In this document: piece after piece, positions 16,967 to 25,967 of the stretch
How the letters are laid out: each line of letters opens with the position of its first letter
Numbering within the stretch: the stretch's first letter is position 1
Source of the DNA: Stenotrophomonas indicatrix
Lineage (GTDB): Bacteria > Pseudomonadota > Gammaproteobacteria > Xanthomonadales > Xanthomonadaceae
Length of the DNA: 64,000 nt
NCBI GenBank assembly: GCA_041545745.1
Contig: CP168152.1
Location: forward strand, 1,548,001-1,612,000
Direction: 5' to 3'
Position numbers and translations under genes: made by a program
The notes under the pieces: model-generated
Databases searched by the model: none
What the model was told of the DNA's origin: nothing
What the model saw: the letters and a program-made list of their open reading frames with translations, nothing else

Positions 16967-17114
16967 GTGGGAAAGTCTTGGCACGGATAGCGGCGGTTTC
17001 GGGTGTAACTTTAGGACGAAAACGTCCATGCCCGTTGCCAGGGCAATTGATTGGACGGGAAGAGGTTAGTATCTGCTGGAGGTTCCCGACGTTAACTTCG
17101 ACCTGGAGGTCACT

Positions 17115-17540
17115 GTGCGATTTTCATGTTTTGGTGCGGCCACTGGATTTCTGATGCTTGCCGCTGCCCCAGCAATCGCGGGCGGTCCGTCGGATTTTCA
17201 TGGAAAGCCATTGGCTACGGCTGGGTTGGGGCAGGCCAGTCCGGCCGCGATCAATCTCAGCCAGGACCCCAGCTGGCAACTGTATGGATTCCAGCGTGAC
17301 GGAATCACCTATCTGCAGGTGAATGACCTGCTCGGAAATGTGCAGATGATCATCGGCAATGCAGGGGGTACCTACTGGGTGCTGCCGGCAGGCAACAACG
17401 CGGCCCGGGTTTCGCTGCCCCAGCAGCAGATCCAGATTCCGGCAGGTGCCAGTCGCTCGCAGATCTACAGCGGCAGTGATTTCTCGCTGGTGCGGTATCG
17501 CAGTGGCGCGGAAGTCATCTGGTCGGTTGAAACGCCGTAA
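17115..17540 (+). CDS. Small secreted protein of unknown function
   Basis: 141-aa protein with a clear Sec signal peptide (MRFSCFGAATGFLMLAAAPAIAGG, cleavage after AIA). I do not recognise the mature domain: about 115 residues with alternating hydrophobic stretches (SWQLYGFQRDGITYLQV, VQMIIGNAGGTYWVLPAG), suggesting a small beta-rich periplasmic fold. Start is a GTG at 17115 preceded by TGGAGGTCACT. It is a single gene ending in a strong hairpin at 17555, flanked by the GGDEF regulator and the MASE1 gene, both pointing away or converging. Confidence 0.7.
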   Translation: MRFSCFGAATGFLMLAAAPAIAGGPSDFHGKPLATAGLGQASPAAINLSQDPSWQLYGFQRDGITYLQVNDLLGNVQMIIGNAGGTYWVLPAGNNAARVSLPQQQIQIPAGASRSQIYSGSDFSLVRYRSGAEVIWSVETP

Positions 17541-17554
17541 AGACGATGAACTAG

Positions 17555-17585
17555 GCAGCGGCGTCAGGATCTCCTGCGCCGCTGC
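17555..17585 (+). terminator. Hairpin after the secreted-protein gene
   Basis: GCAGCGGCG, a bulged T, CAGGA, a TC loop, TCCTG and CGCCGCTGC form a 14-bp stem beginning 15 bp after the stop codon, followed by GTTTG. The T-run is short, so it may be an imperfect intrinsic terminator. Confidence 0.5.
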
Positions 17586-17653
17586 GTTTGACCGCGATGT
17601 ATGCGGCCGATGCGTGACACGCCGCAAGGCGGGCCCTTGGCGGACACTGGCCG

Positions 17654-19264
17654 TCAGGTCTGGGTCTGCGAGTTTCCCTGGCCGAAGGCCGTCACGTGAT
17701 CCATGGCGTTGAACGATGCCATGCCCAGGGCAGCGGAATCACCCGTTTCCACCATCGCCATACGTATCCGGTTCCGATGGCACTGTACCGTTCCGCCATA
17801 GGCAATCGTCCGGCCAGCCAAGCGCTCGACTGTGGCGGTGACGGTGGACGGTGACAGGCTGCGATATGAATCCAGCAGTGCGACCGTCATCAGGATGCCG
17901 CGGCGTCCGCCTGCCTGGCCGCAACGCACGCGGATGCAGATCTGGCCTGATTCACTGTTGATCAACAGCGAAACGGCATCGGTCAGGGCGCGATAGGCGG
18001 CCAACTGCAGGCCGACACTCAGCTGACAGGGATCGCCGAGCAGGCGAGGGCGCATTACCCGATGGCTCAGGTCCCAGGTTTCGCGTACGCCGCCGGCCTG
18101 GAGGGCGACATAGAGCCCAAGGTGTTCCAGCGCAGCGGGGTAGACCATGCTGGTCTGTTCCCGGAACTGTCGCGAATGGACCGAAGCCATGTGCAGGAGA
18201 CTGTTCGCTATGGTGGGATGGCCCTGAGCATTGAGCCAGTTCACCACCTCGCTGAGCGAGGTGTCGATGCCGTCCCCCAGTTTCCTCAGGTGCCGAGCCC
18301 GCTCGCGGAGATCGAGCTCGCTCGCCACCAGTGAATTACGCGCATGCTTGAGCGCATCTTTTTCACCCACTTCGCCCAGTCTCGAACGGTGGTAGTAGTG
18401 GGTGATACGCGAGCCCAGCACCAGCAGCGCAGCGCCGGTGACCGCCATGATCTGCTGGGTCGCGAAGGCGGCCGGATCGAAGGCGCCCGTGTAGGGGCTG
18501 GGCGTGGTCAGGCCAATGATCAGGTTGAGCGACGGCACGCCGATCGCCGCACCTCGCCAGCCATACAGGCAGGTAAGCACGACGACCGGCAGCGCCATCA
18601 GCAGCTGCATCGACGTCTTGGCGTTGACTTCGTCCAGGGGCAGCTGTGCGGCATACAGGCCAATCAATGCCATCAGCGTCAGGGCACCGAGTGCAGGCGG
18701 GGCGAAGCCTGAAGTCCATCGGGCGTTGCTGGTCCGTCGTGTCCACAGCAACGCGAGCGGCGCCAGGGTTAGAATGCCGATGAAGTCGCCGACGACCAGT
18801 CGCGCGATGCTGGCAAGCACCGGCATCTCCGGTGGTGTCGGCCACAGAAGGTGTGCCAGCATCAGATTGAGCGCCGTGACTACCAGCGCCGAAGCCGCCG
18901 CGACTGAAATCAGCCACGCATTCTTCGTGGTCAGCATCATCTTCCGGTGCAGATGCACGATCAGCATCACGGCAGGCATCAGCAGTGCCGAGCCCAGCAC
19001 GATCCAGGCCAGCCCATACTTCTCGATCATTGGCACGCGCATCTGCGCAAAGTAGGCATATTCGCCCAGCAGCAGATACGGCCACCAGCGAGGGGGGAAC
19101 AACAACACTGCAGCGACGCGGACGCCGGCAGGCAGATAGAACTGGTCGAGCGACAACTGACGCGACGCCCAGCATGCGACGGCGTACAGCAGTGCAAGGA
19201 CCAGCCCCGCCGGGCGGATACGCAACTTCAACTGCAGGCCTTCATTCCACCAGTTCAATCGCAC
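17654..19264 (-). CDS. MASE1-domain sensor protein with degenerate histidine-kinase-like C terminus
   Basis: 536-aa integral membrane protein. About eight N-terminal helices form a MASE1 sensory domain (LSLDQFYLPAGVRVAAVLLF, VGDFIGILTLAPLALLW, SLNLIIGLTTPSPYTGAFDP). A short coiled segment and a cytoplasmic domain follow, with the size and layout of a histidine-kinase transmitter (ARHLRKLGDGIDTSLSEVVN). I see no convincing H-box His-Glu/Asp pair and no N, G1 or G2 ATP-site boxes, so it is probably not an active kinase and may act as a partner in a sensory complex. Base composition is somewhat less GC-rich than its neighbours. Start ATG at 19264 with a 197-bp upstream gap containing no gene. 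Confidence 0.72.
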   Translation of the reverse strand: MRLNWWNEGLQLKLRIRPAGLVLALLYAVACWASRQLSLDQFYLPAGVRVAAVLLFPPRWWPYLLLGEYAYFAQMRVPMIEKYGLAWIVLGSALLMPAVMLIVHLHRKMMLTTKNAWLISVAAASALVVTALNLMLAHLLWPTPPEMPVLASIARLVVGDFIGILTLAPLALLWTRRTSNARWTSGFAPPALGALTLMALIGLYAAQLPLDEVNAKTSMQLLMALPVVVLTCLYGWRGAAIGVPSLNLIIGLTTPSPYTGAFDPAAFATQQIMAVTGAALLVLGSRITHYYHRSRLGEVGEKDALKHARNSLVASELDLRERARHLRKLGDGIDTSLSEVVNWLNAQGHPTIANSLLHMASVHSRQFREQTSMVYPAALEHLGLYVALQAGGVRETWDLSHRVMRPRLLGDPCQLSVGLQLAAYRALTDAVSLLINSESGQICIRVRCGQAGGRRGILMTVALLDSYRSLSPSTVTATVERLAGRTIAYGGTVQCHRNRIRMAMVETGDSAALGMASFNAMDHVTAFGQGNSQTQT

Positions 19265-19461
19265 TACCCCTTCACAGTACGTTCCCTGTCAGCATCCATT
19301 CGCCGCGGGACCCGGTTCTTACCGACGGTATCGACACGCGTTCGATTATGCAATCGCCTCAGTGGTCTGCCCGGCAAGTGAGAAAGTCATCACATGATTA
19401 CCTGCGGCGACGAGTTTCACAGTTTTCGGGGGACGGTAGATTCAGCTCGCTTCCCGGTGAC

Positions 19462-20739
19462 TCACCACAGCGCATCGCGCAGTTTGTACCAGGACATGGC
19501 CGCCACCAGCAGCGGCATGCGCAGCAGGCGTCCGCCGGGGAAGGGCGCATGCTGCAGCCGCTGGAATACATCCAGCCGCTCGCTCTGGCCCGCAATCGCG
19601 GCAGCAATGACCTCGCCGGCCAAGCCGGCCGCTGCCACACCGTGGCCGGAGAAGCCCTGCGCGAAGTACAGATTCCCATCCAGCCGGCCCCAGTGCGGGG
19701 CGCGGTTGCGGGTGATGTCCACATAGCCGCCCCAGACCTGCTGCAGCGGAATGTCGGCCAGTTGCGGGAACACCTGGTGCATGCGCCGCTGCATCACCCG
19801 GTGCAGGCCCGGCGGCGGTAGCGCGGAATAGCTGGCGCGGCCACCGAACAGCAGGCGGTGGTCATGGCTGAGCCGGAAATAGTCCAGCGCCCAGGCCGTA
19901 TCGGAGACCGCCATGTTGTTGCCGATCAGGGCGCGGGCGCGCTCGGCCCCCAGCGGCGCGCTGGCGCCGATATACGTACCGACCGGCATGATGCGCCGCT
20001 CAAGCTCAGGCACCAGCCCCTGCAGCAGGGCGTTGCCGGCCACCACCAGCTGCGGCGCGCGCACGCTGCCGTGATCGGTATGCAGCACCGCATGTGCGCC
20101 GCGTTGAATGCGCGTTACCGGCGACTGTTCGTGGATGACCACCCCGGCTGCGCGCGCTGCATCGGCCAGCCCGCGGGCGTAGGCCAGCGGATGCAGGTGG
20201 GCGCTGAGCGGGTCGAACATCGCCGCGCGGTAGCGCGGACTGTCCAGTTGCCCACGCAGGGTATCGCGCTCCCACCACTGCATCGGGTAATCGTACTGTC
20301 GCTGCAGGTGTTCGCAGTTGGCGCGCAGGTCGCGCTCGTGGCGTGCGCGGATGGCGACGCTGGCGTGGCCCTCCACCCAATGGCACTCAATGCCATGCCG
20401 GTTGATGCGCGCGCGCATCGCCTGTACCGCTTCGCGCGACCAGTCGAACAGGCGGCGCGCATCCTCGCGGCCGAGCTGGCGTTCCAGCTCGTCGACCTCA
20501 CAGCCGTAGCCGACCAGTGCCTGGCCGCCATTGCGGCCAGAGGCTCCCCAGCCGATCCGCTGCGCTTCCAGCAGCACCACCCGCTGGCCGCGCAGGGCCA
20601 GTTCCAGTGCGGCGGTGAGGCCGGTATAGCCGGCGCCCAGTATCGCCACATCGGCATGCAGTTCACCGCGCAACGGCGGCAATGCGGGCGGTTCGGGCAG
20701 GCTGCTGGCGTACCAGCTGGGCGGGAAGGCGGCGCTCAC
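19462..20739 (-). CDS. puuB: Gamma-glutamylputrescine oxidoreductase
   Basis: FAD-dependent oxidase of the DAO family that oxidises gamma-glutamylputrescine to the aldehyde, releasing NH3 and H2O2. FAD-binding motif VAILGAGYTGLTAALELA followed by VLLEAQRIGWGASGRNGGQ, and the C-terminal NLYFAQGFSGHGVAAAGLAG flavin motif. Choosing the GTG at 20739 (VSAAFPPSWYASS) gives 425 aa, close to the 426 aa of E. coli PuuB; the longer frame to 20889 would read through the puuD promoter. Divergent from puuD-puuA, so the 161-bp gap between them should hold both promoters. Confidence 0.87.
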   Translation of the reverse strand: MSAAFPPSWYASSLPEPPALPPLRGELHADVAILGAGYTGLTAALELALRGQRVVLLEAQRIGWGASGRNGGQALVGYGCEVDELERQLGREDARRLFDWSREAVQAMRARINRHGIECHWVEGHASVAIRARHERDLRANCEHLQRQYDYPMQWWERDTLRGQLDSPRYRAAMFDPLSAHLHPLAYARGLADAARAAGVVIHEQSPVTRIQRGAHAVLHTDHGSVRAPQLVVAGNALLQGLVPELERRIMPVGTYIGASAPLGAERARALIGNNMAVSDTAWALDYFRLSHDHRLLFGGRASYSALPPPGLHRVMQRRMHQVFPQLADIPLQQVWGGYVDITRNRAPHWGRLDGNLYFAQGFSGHGVAAAGLAGEVIAAAIAGQSERLDVFQRLQHAPFPGGRLLRMPLLVAAMSWYKLRDALW

Positions 20740-20900
20740 CGGCGGCCTCGCAGAAGCGGCAAAGGGCGTTGGAGCGGGGGAGGACGGTCGGGCTTCACGG
20801 CGATAGTTTGGCCCAAGCCGGCCGCCCGTGGTGTGACGGCAGCGGCTTGCCGATGCCGATGCCGGGCGCGTACCTTGATGCCACGCCAAGGAGATTTCCC

Positions 20901-21662
20901 ATGCGCCGCCTGCCTTGGGTGGGCCTGCCTACCGACAGCACCGTGCTCGGCCATCATCGTTTCGCGGTGGCCGGGGAAAAATATGTGCGTGCCTTGGTTG
21001 ACGCTGCGCAGTCAACGCCACTGGTGCTGCCGAGCCTGCAGCCGCCGCTGCCGGCACGCGACTGGTTGCAGGGCCTGGATGGCCTGCTGTTGACCGGTGC
21101 GGTCAGCAACATCGAGCCGCAGCACTACGAGGGCGGCCGTAGCTGGGAGGGCAACCCTCACGACCCAGCGCGTGATGCCACTGCGTTCGCCCTGCTGTAC
21201 GACGCGCTGGCAATGGATCTGCCGGTGCTGGCGATCTGCCGTGGCTTCCAGGAATTGAATGTGGCGCTCGGCGGCACGCTGCATCCGCAGGTGCATGCAG
21301 TACCTGGCCTGTCCGACCATCGCGAAGACCCGCAGGCGCCGGTGGAGGTGCAGTATGGGCCGGCCCATGCGATCACCCTGGCCGATGGTGGTTGGCTGGC
21401 TCAGTGGTCTGCCGGCGATCAGGTACAGGTCAATTCGGTGCACGGGCAGGGCATCGCGAGGTTGGCCGAAGGTCTGCAGATCGAGGCCTGGGCCGATGAT
21501 GGCCTGGTCGAAGCAGCCCGCAGTCCGCGCCATCGATTCGTGCTCGGCGTACAGTGGCATCCGGAGTGGCGTGTCATGCAGACGCCGTTCTATCACGCTA
21601 TTTTCCGTGCGTTCGGCCAAGCTTGCCGGCAGCACCAACAGAATCGACTGGAATCCCCATGA
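20901..21662 (+). CDS. puuD: Gamma-glutamyl-GABA hydrolase
   Basis: Class I glutamine-amidotransferase-like hydrolase (253 aa) that splits gamma-glutamyl-GABA into glutamate and GABA. The nucleophile Cys is in VLAICRGFQELNVALGGTLH, and the His and Glu of the triad are in GVQWHPEW. The start ATG at 20901 has a textbook AAGGAG; the earlier start at 20682 is antisense to puuB. The stop overlaps the puuA ATG (ATGA), so hydrolase and synthetase are translationally coupled, although they act at opposite ends of the pathway. Confidence 0.9.
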   Translation: MRRLPWVGLPTDSTVLGHHRFAVAGEKYVRALVDAAQSTPLVLPSLQPPLPARDWLQGLDGLLLTGAVSNIEPQHYEGGRSWEGNPHDPARDATAFALLYDALAMDLPVLAICRGFQELNVALGGTLHPQVHAVPGLSDHREDPQAPVEVQYGPAHAITLADGGWLAQWSAGDQVQVNSVHGQGIARLAEGLQIEAWADDGLVEAARSPRHRFVLGVQWHPEWRVMQTPFYHAIFRAFGQACRQHQQNRLESP

Positions 21663-23053
21663 GTTCCCGAACGCGCCCGCGCAAGACGGCTACGCCCCCG
21701 CCCCCGCAGGAAAGCAGCCTGTTGCGCTGGCTGAAGGAGCGGCGCATCACCGAGGTCGAATGCCTGGTTCCGGACATCACCGGCAATGCGCGCGGCAAGA
21801 TCATCCCGGCCGACAAGTTCTCGCACGATTACGGCACGCGCCTTCCGGAAGGCATCTTCGCGACTACGGTCACCGGCGAATTCCCGGACGACTACTACGA
21901 CCTGACCTCGCCGTCGGACTCGGACATGATCCTGCGCCCCGATCCGGACACGGTGCGCATGGTGCCGTGGGCGACCGATCCGACCGCGCAGGTCATCCAC
22001 GACTGCTACACCAAGAACGGTGAACCGCATGAGCTGGCGCCGCGCAACGTGCTGCGCCGGGTGCTGGATGCCTACACCGAGCTCGGCCTGCGACCGGTGG
22101 TTGCGCCCGAGCTGGAATTCTTCCTGGTACAGAAGAACACCGATCCGGATTTCCCGCTGCTGCCCCCGGCGGGCCGCTCGGGGCGCCCGGAAACGGCGCG
22201 GCAGTCGTACTCGATCGACGCGGTCAACGAGTTCGATCCGATCCTCGACCTGATGTACGACTATTGCGACGCGATGAAGCTGGACGTGGATACACTGATC
22301 CATGAATCCGGCGCGGCGCAGTTGGAAGTCAACTTCACCCACGCCAACGCCATGGATCTGGCCGACCAGGTGTTCCTGTTCAAGCGCACCATGCGCGAGT
22401 CGGCGATGCGCCATGGGGTGTATGCCACGTTCCTGGCCAAGCCGATGGAGAACGAGCCGGGCAGTGCGATGCACATCCACCAGAGTCTGCTGCGCATCAG
22501 CGATGGCCAGAATGTGTTCACCGGCGAGCACGGCGGTGAGGATTTCAGCCCGCTGTTCGCCCACTACCTGGCCGGCCTGCAGAAGTACGTGCCGATGGCC
22601 ATGGCGTTCTTCGCGCCGAATGTGAATTCCTACCGGCGTCTGGTGTTCGGCGAAGTCTCGCCGAGCAACGTGCACTGGGGCTTCGACAACCGCACCTGCG
22701 GCCTGCGGGTGCCGCTGGATACGCCGGAGAACATGCGGGTGGAAAGCCGCTTCGCCGGTTCCGATGCCAACCCTTACCTGGCGATGGCCGCAACCCTGGC
22801 CTGTGGCCTGCTCGGCATCCGCGAGCGCCTCGCGCCGGATGCACCAGTGACCGGCAGCGCCAAGGAGCTGGGCTACGACCTGCCGCGTTCGCTGGGTGAA
22901 GCGCTGGACGGGCTGGAGCAGTGCAGCGAGCTGCAGGCATTGCTGGGCGAGCGCTTCTGCCGCGCCTACATCTCGGTCAAGCGCAAGGAATACGAGACCT
23001 TCTTCCGTGTGATCAGTTCGTGGGAACGCGAGTTCCTGCTGCTGAACGTGTGA
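21659..23053 (+). CDS. puuA: Gamma-glutamylputrescine synthetase (glutamine synthetase family)
   Basis: ATP-dependent ligase joining glutamate to putrescine, the committed step of the Puu route. 464 aa, glutamine-synthetase fold: N-terminal beta-grasp (VECLVPDITGNARGKIIPAD), metal-binding PELEFFLV, the ESGAAQLEVNF segment, the ATP-site HIHQSLL, and the FDNRTCGLRVPLDTPENMRV region. The PuuA-type N terminus and genomic context exclude GlnA. Start set by the ATGA overlap with puuD. An Arg/Lys/Pro-rich 30-residue leader precedes the domain. Confidence 0.92.
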   Translation: MSSRTRPRKTATPPPPQESSLLRWLKERRITEVECLVPDITGNARGKIIPADKFSHDYGTRLPEGIFATTVTGEFPDDYYDLTSPSDSDMILRPDPDTVRMVPWATDPTAQVIHDCYTKNGEPHELAPRNVLRRVLDAYTELGLRPVVAPELEFFLVQKNTDPDFPLLPPAGRSGRPETARQSYSIDAVNEFDPILDLMYDYCDAMKLDVDTLIHESGAAQLEVNFTHANAMDLADQVFLFKRTMRESAMRHGVYATFLAKPMENEPGSAMHIHQSLLRISDGQNVFTGEHGGEDFSPLFAHYLAGLQKYVPMAMAFFAPNVNSYRRLVFGEVSPSNVHWGFDNRTCGLRVPLDTPENMRVESRFAGSDANPYLAMAATLACGLLGIRERLAPDAPVTGSAKELGYDLPRSLGEALDGLEQCSELQALLGERFCRAYISVKRKEYETFFRVISSWEREFLLLNV

Positions 23054-23144
23054 AGGCCGCGAATAGAAAAATCCGTCGCCGGGGGGTAGGCTGGCACCCG
23101 TCGCCGGCCCGGCCGGCCCCCCTTTCCGCATTCTGGAGCACCCG

Positions 23145-24254
23145 ATGAAGCTGCGTATCCTCACGCTCGGCCTGGCCTCCGCCATGCTTTCCGCCTGTGG
23201 CGGCGGCAACGGCGGCGGACAGGACAGCAAGGTCCTGAACGTCTACAACTACAGCGACTACATCGCCGAAGACACCATCCCGAACTTCGAGAAGCAGAGC
23301 GGGATCAAGGTCACCTACGATGTGTTCGACAGTGACGAGATGGTCGAGACCAAACTGCTGGCCGGCAACAGCGGCTACGACGTGGTGGTGCCGACGCTGA
23401 ATTTCTTCGGCCGGCAGATCCAGGCCGGTGTATTCCTGCCGCTGGACAAGTCGAAGATTCCGAACCTGGCCAACCTCGATCCGGCGGTGATGAAGCGCAT
23501 CGCCACCCAGGATCCAGGTAACCAATACGGTGTGCCGTACATGATCGGCACCACCGGCATCGGCTACAACGTGGACATGCTGAAGGAGCGTTTCGGTGGC
23601 AGCGCCGACATCGCCAACAGCTGGGACCTGGTGTTCAAGCCGGAAAACATCAGCAAGATGAAGGACTGCGGCGTGACCATCCTGGACACGCCGGCGGACA
23701 TGATTCCGATCGCACTGCACTACCTGGGCCTGGACCCGCACAGCGGTGATCCGGCCGACCTGCAGAAGGCGGCCGACCTGCTGAAGTCGATCCGTCCTTA
23801 CGTACAGAACTTCCACTCCTCGCAGTACGTCGGCTCGCTGGCGAATGGCGGTACCTGCCTGGTGGTGGGCTGGTCGGGTGACATCATCCAGGCCCGCGAC
23901 CGTGCGGCCGAGGCCAGCAATGGCGTGCACGTGGCCTACTCGATCCCGAAGGAAGGCGCGCCGCAGTGGTTCGACATGCTGGCGATTCCCAAGGATGCCA
24001 AGCACCCGGAAGCGGCCTACACGTTCATCAACTACCTGTTGGAACCGAAGGTGGCCGCGGCCAACACCAACTTCATCCACTACGGCAACCCGGTGCCGAC
24101 CGCGACGCCGCTGGTGGACGAAGCGATCCGCACCGACCCGACCATCTACCCGCCGGCCGACGTGGCCGCGAAGATGTTCACCTATTCGATCAACACACCG
24201 GAGACCGACAAGCTCTACACCCGGCTGTGGACCGAGGTAAAGACCGGCCGCTGA
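23145..24254 (+). CDS. potF: Putrescine/polyamine ABC transporter substrate-binding lipoprotein (PotF-like)
   Basis: Periplasmic solute-binding protein of the PotD/PotF family, 369 aa. A lipoprotein signal with lipobox LSAC (Cys18) replaces the usual soluble signal peptide, followed by a Gly-rich linker. VLNVYNYSDYIAEDTIPNFE is the characteristic start of PotF/SpuD proteins, with later motifs DSDEMVETKLLAGNSGYDVV and YNVDMLKERFGG. Binds putrescine or spermidine for PotGHI, encoded 1.7 kb downstream beyond an inverted gene. Gene begins 92 bp after puuA. Confidence 0.9.
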   Translation: MKLRILTLGLASAMLSACGGGNGGGQDSKVLNVYNYSDYIAEDTIPNFEKQSGIKVTYDVFDSDEMVETKLLAGNSGYDVVVPTLNFFGRQIQAGVFLPLDKSKIPNLANLDPAVMKRIATQDPGNQYGVPYMIGTTGIGYNVDMLKERFGGSADIANSWDLVFKPENISKMKDCGVTILDTPADMIPIALHYLGLDPHSGDPADLQKAADLLKSIRPYVQNFHSSQYVGSLANGGTCLVVGWSGDIIQARDRAAEASNGVHVAYSIPKEGAPQWFDMLAIPKDAKHPEAAYTFINYLLEPKVAAANTNFIHYGNPVPTATPLVDEAIRTDPTIYPPADVAAKMFTYSINTPETDKLYTRLWTEVKTGR

Positions 24255-24262
24255 GCGGTCCT

Positions 24263-24288
24263 GGTGGCGCCGGGCCATGCCCGGCGGC
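24263..24288. repeat. Palindrome of the GTAG family without its head
   Basis: GCGCCGGGCCATGCCCGGCG, the same stem as at 8877, but without an adjacent GTAG. It lies between the converging ends of potF and the monooxygenase gene. Confidence 0.55.
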
Positions 24289-24292
24289 TGCC

Positions 24293-25660
24293 TTACCCTG
24301 CGCCGGAGCCGGTACTGCCGCTCCGGCCAAGGTGCTGCAGGATGGCGGGCAGCAGGTCCCGCGCATCGCGACCGCCGTTGCACAGGAACGACGAGCTCAT
24401 CCGCTGCAGGTTGTGCATGCCGATGAAGAACAGCCCGGGCTGCGGGGAGACACCGAACTCGCCGAGCGGGTAACCGTGTTCGTCCAGCACGCCGGTCACA
24501 TCCAGCCACGGCCATTCGGCAACGAAGCCAGTGGCCAGGACAACCGAGCGGATGCCGGCAGCGTTCAGATCCAGTTCGCGCGGAGAGGCATCCGGCTCCC
24601 AGTGCAGATACACCTCCTCGGGAATGTAGCGGGCGTCGTCGGTACGGGGTTCGGGCCGCGTGGCGTAGTACGCGCTGGCCAGTGAATCGAGATAGGCGTA
24701 CTCGGCCCGCGTCGCCTCGACCGCGATACGCAGCTGTGGGCGGACATCGGCGAAGCGGGCGATGTCCGCGTCGAAGCCCTGCAAGCGGCCCAGCAGGGTG
24801 ATGCCCTCGCGATGCATCGCCAGCAGGCTGATCGAACTGCCCCTGCCGCCGGTGCCCTTGCCGGAAATCAGCGGGAACTCCGCAGTGCGGGCCTTGCGCA
24901 GGGCATCCGGCTCTCCCGCCAGCACACCGGCCGATTCGCGCACATGCTGGTGGATGCGTCCGGCCATGTCCCACCAGGTCATCGAGTCCTTGCCACGCAG
25001 CCGACGCGTATGCGAGTGGCGCTCGGCCAGCGACCAGTACACGCGGCGCCCGCTGGCGCGCAGGTCCTGGGCGATCTGCGCGCCGGACTGGCCGCCGCCG
25101 ATGACCAGCACCGCGCCGTCGGGAAGCTGCCGGGAATTGCGGTAGTTGCTGGAGTGCAGTACCGCCAGCTCCGGCCCGGGCGCAAAGGGAACGCGGGGCA
25201 TCCGGGGACGGCCGTATTCGCCGGTGGCCACCACCACCGCAGCGGCCTGGATCGGCCCGCGGCTGGATTCGATGGCATAGCCGCCCGCCTTGGGCGTGAC
25301 ACGCAGGACCGCGCAGCCTTCGTGGATCGGCAGTGACCTTTCGCCGGCGTAGTTGCGAAGCCGCCGGATCACTTCCGGTGCGGCCATGAAGCCCTCCGGA
25401 TCGTTGCCGGCATAGGCGTGACCATGCAGCGCCATCGTCGCGTTGGCGGTGTTGGTCTGGAAGGAATCCCAGCGCCGCCGCCAGCTGGCGCCCACGGTTT
25501 CGGCTTCCAGTACGCGATGGTCGACGTTGGTCTCCTGCAGGACGGCGCTGAGTGAAAGCCCGGCCTGGCCGGCGCCGACGATGACCAGCTCCAGCCCGTT
25601 GGCTGGCGGTGCCAGGCGCTCGGGAGAGGCGGGAAGGAAGCAGTCAGCTGGGGATATCAC
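24293..25660 (-). CDS. FAD/NAD(P)-dependent monooxygenase-like oxidoreductase
   Basis: 455-aa flavoprotein of the flavin-containing monooxygenase/CzcO-like group. FAD motif LELVIVGAGQAGLSLSAVLQ near residue 24, substrate-region RRRWDSFQTNT, the NADPH motif AVLVIGGGQSGAQIAQDL, and the late ATGFVAEWPWLDV segment. Probably cytoplasmic and NADPH-using; the substrate is unknown. The start is a GTG at 25660. It is inverted relative to potF and potG, which it separates; a role in amine or N-hydroxy metabolism would suit the setting but is only a guess. Confidence 0.78.
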   Translation of the reverse strand: MISPADCFLPASPERLAPPANGLELVIVGAGQAGLSLSAVLQETNVDHRVLEAETVGASWRRRWDSFQTNTANATMALHGHAYAGNDPEGFMAAPEVIRRLRNYAGERSLPIHEGCAVLRVTPKAGGYAIESSRGPIQAAAVVVATGEYGRPRMPRVPFAPGPELAVLHSSNYRNSRQLPDGAVLVIGGGQSGAQIAQDLRASGRRVYWSLAERHSHTRRLRGKDSMTWWDMAGRIHQHVRESAGVLAGEPDALRKARTAEFPLISGKGTGGRGSSISLLAMHREGITLLGRLQGFDADIARFADVRPQLRIAVEATRAEYAYLDSLASAYYATRPEPRTDDARYIPEEVYLHWEPDASPRELDLNAAGIRSVVLATGFVAEWPWLDVTGVLDEHGYPLGEFGVSPQPGLFFIGMHNLQRMSSSFLCNGGRDARDLLPAILQHLGRSGSTGSGAG

Positions 25661-25967
25661 GCGTGTTCATCCATGGTGGGCCTCGGTCCAGCAGATTGCG
25701 CCGGGGGTACTGCGGGCGATCAATGCTTCCGGTTCTGAAAAACGTTGCAGATTCCCGGTAGCACCGGTGGCGCTTGGCGGAGACGGCCGGCAATGGCGGG
25801 GAAGGGGGACGGGGTATGGACGGAAGCGCGCCAATTCCGGTCGGAATCCGACAGCCGACGCGCGGCCGGGCCGGCCGCAGCCGCTGCCACTTGCCGCCGT
25901 CATATCCCCATCGGCCCCCGGCCGTTAGAATGGCGGCCGCTGTCCACCGCCCGCTCCCGGAGCCCCC
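25661..25967. other. 307-bp intergenic region upstream of potG
   Basis: No credible gene. It must hold the promoters of the monooxygenase and of potGHI. The visible signals are a 14-bp palindrome at 25834 and a TAGAAT hexamer at 25926 that could be a -10 for potG, without a good -35. Confidence 0.5.
25834..25847. promoter_or_regulatory. 14-bp palindrome, possible operator
   Basis: ATTCCG, GT, CGGAAT: a perfect 6-2-6 palindrome 120 bp before the potG start, upstream of the TAGAAT hexamer. It could be an operator for the potGHI promoter, but no regulator can be named. Confidence 0.25.

Noticed and set aside
21593-23230. 545-codon minus-strand frame over puuA
   Set aside because: Antisense shadow of the glutamine-synthetase family gene; no plausible translation signals.
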